Positions 63,939 to 64,000 of a stretch of 64,000 nucleotides of DNA are shown here, one piece after another. The notes under the pieces are model-generated. The model was given only the letters and a program-made list of their open reading frames with translations, ran no database searches and had not been told where the DNA came from. Each line of letters begins with the position of its first letter. Position 1 is the first letter of the stretch. Location: NCBI RefSeq assembly GCF_000787775.1, contig NZ_BBPM01000008.1:139042-203041 (forward strand). Direction: 5' to 3'. This DNA comes from Streptacidiphilus carbonis (GTDB taxonomy: Bacteria > Actinomycetota > Actinomycetes > Streptomycetales > Streptomycetaceae). A program made the translations under genes and the position numbers.

Positions 63939-64000
63939 CCCGCCAGATCCGCGGCACCCGCTCCCCCGGCTCCACCCCGCCCGCCCTGCCCCGCCCTGCC

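Overview
High-GC (roughly 70-73% by eye) actinobacterial chromosome. Gene content points to Streptomycetaceae (Streptomyces, Kitasatospora or Streptacidiphilus type): radA-disA, a MutY-type glycosylase, clpC, lsr2, short-form argA, lysS, coaX-nadC-nadB-panD-panC, a solitary nuoD paralogue and folP-folB-folK-DUF3180. Third positions are overwhelmingly G/C, GTG and TTG starts are common, and many genes overlap by GTGA or ATGA. No tRNA, rRNA, CRISPR array, transposase or integrase was recognised.

Layout. 1-9.2 kb: a membrane-anchored sigma-like/BACON protein (cut by the left edge), radA, disA, a secreted-domain membrane protein, mutY and a divergent MFS-pump/TetR pair. 9.2-14.2 kb: an M23 peptidase, an aldehyde dehydrogenase paired with a ferritin-like diiron protein, and an AbiEi-like protein. 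14-21.4 kb: a cell-surface glycan or glycolipid locus (flippase-like protein, methyltransferase, GT4, GT2, YfhO-type protein). 21.5-25.1 kb: a two-gene conflict module, trypco2 plus a trypsin-NACHT-LRR protein. 25.2-33 kb: clpC, a small Cys-rich ORF, lsr2, argA, a BlaI-type regulator, lysS. 33-41 kb: NAD/CoA precursor operon, an acyltransferase and a threonine-aldolase-like enzyme. 41-45.7 kb: a two-component pair and a MidA-like methyltransferase overlapping nuoD. 45.7-56.2 kb: the most unusual block, a private Hsp70 system. 56.3-64 kb: a coiled-coil membrane protein, folate genes, an MprF-like lysyltransferase and an esterase.

Two accessory systems stand out. (1) The 45.7-56.2 kb island has a divergent kinase with a propeller-like tail, then, in one direction, a 1398-aa membrane-anchored TPR protein, a J-like protein lacking a true HPD, a GrpE-like protein, an Hsp70 with four zinc-ribbon units inserted between its ATPase and substrate-binding domains, and a small zinc-ribbon/TPR protein. 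This looks like a complete dedicated chaperone machine rather than housekeeping DnaK-DnaJ-GrpE. (2) The trypco2 + trypsin-NACHT-LRR pair has the architecture of a bacterial NLR-like defence sensor with a protease effector.

Seven copies of a roughly 90-bp palindromic element (core arm GCGCAGTTCCCCGCGCCCC), one degenerate and one with arms swapped, lie just beyond gene 3' ends, suggesting a mobile palindrome that doubles as a bidirectional terminator.
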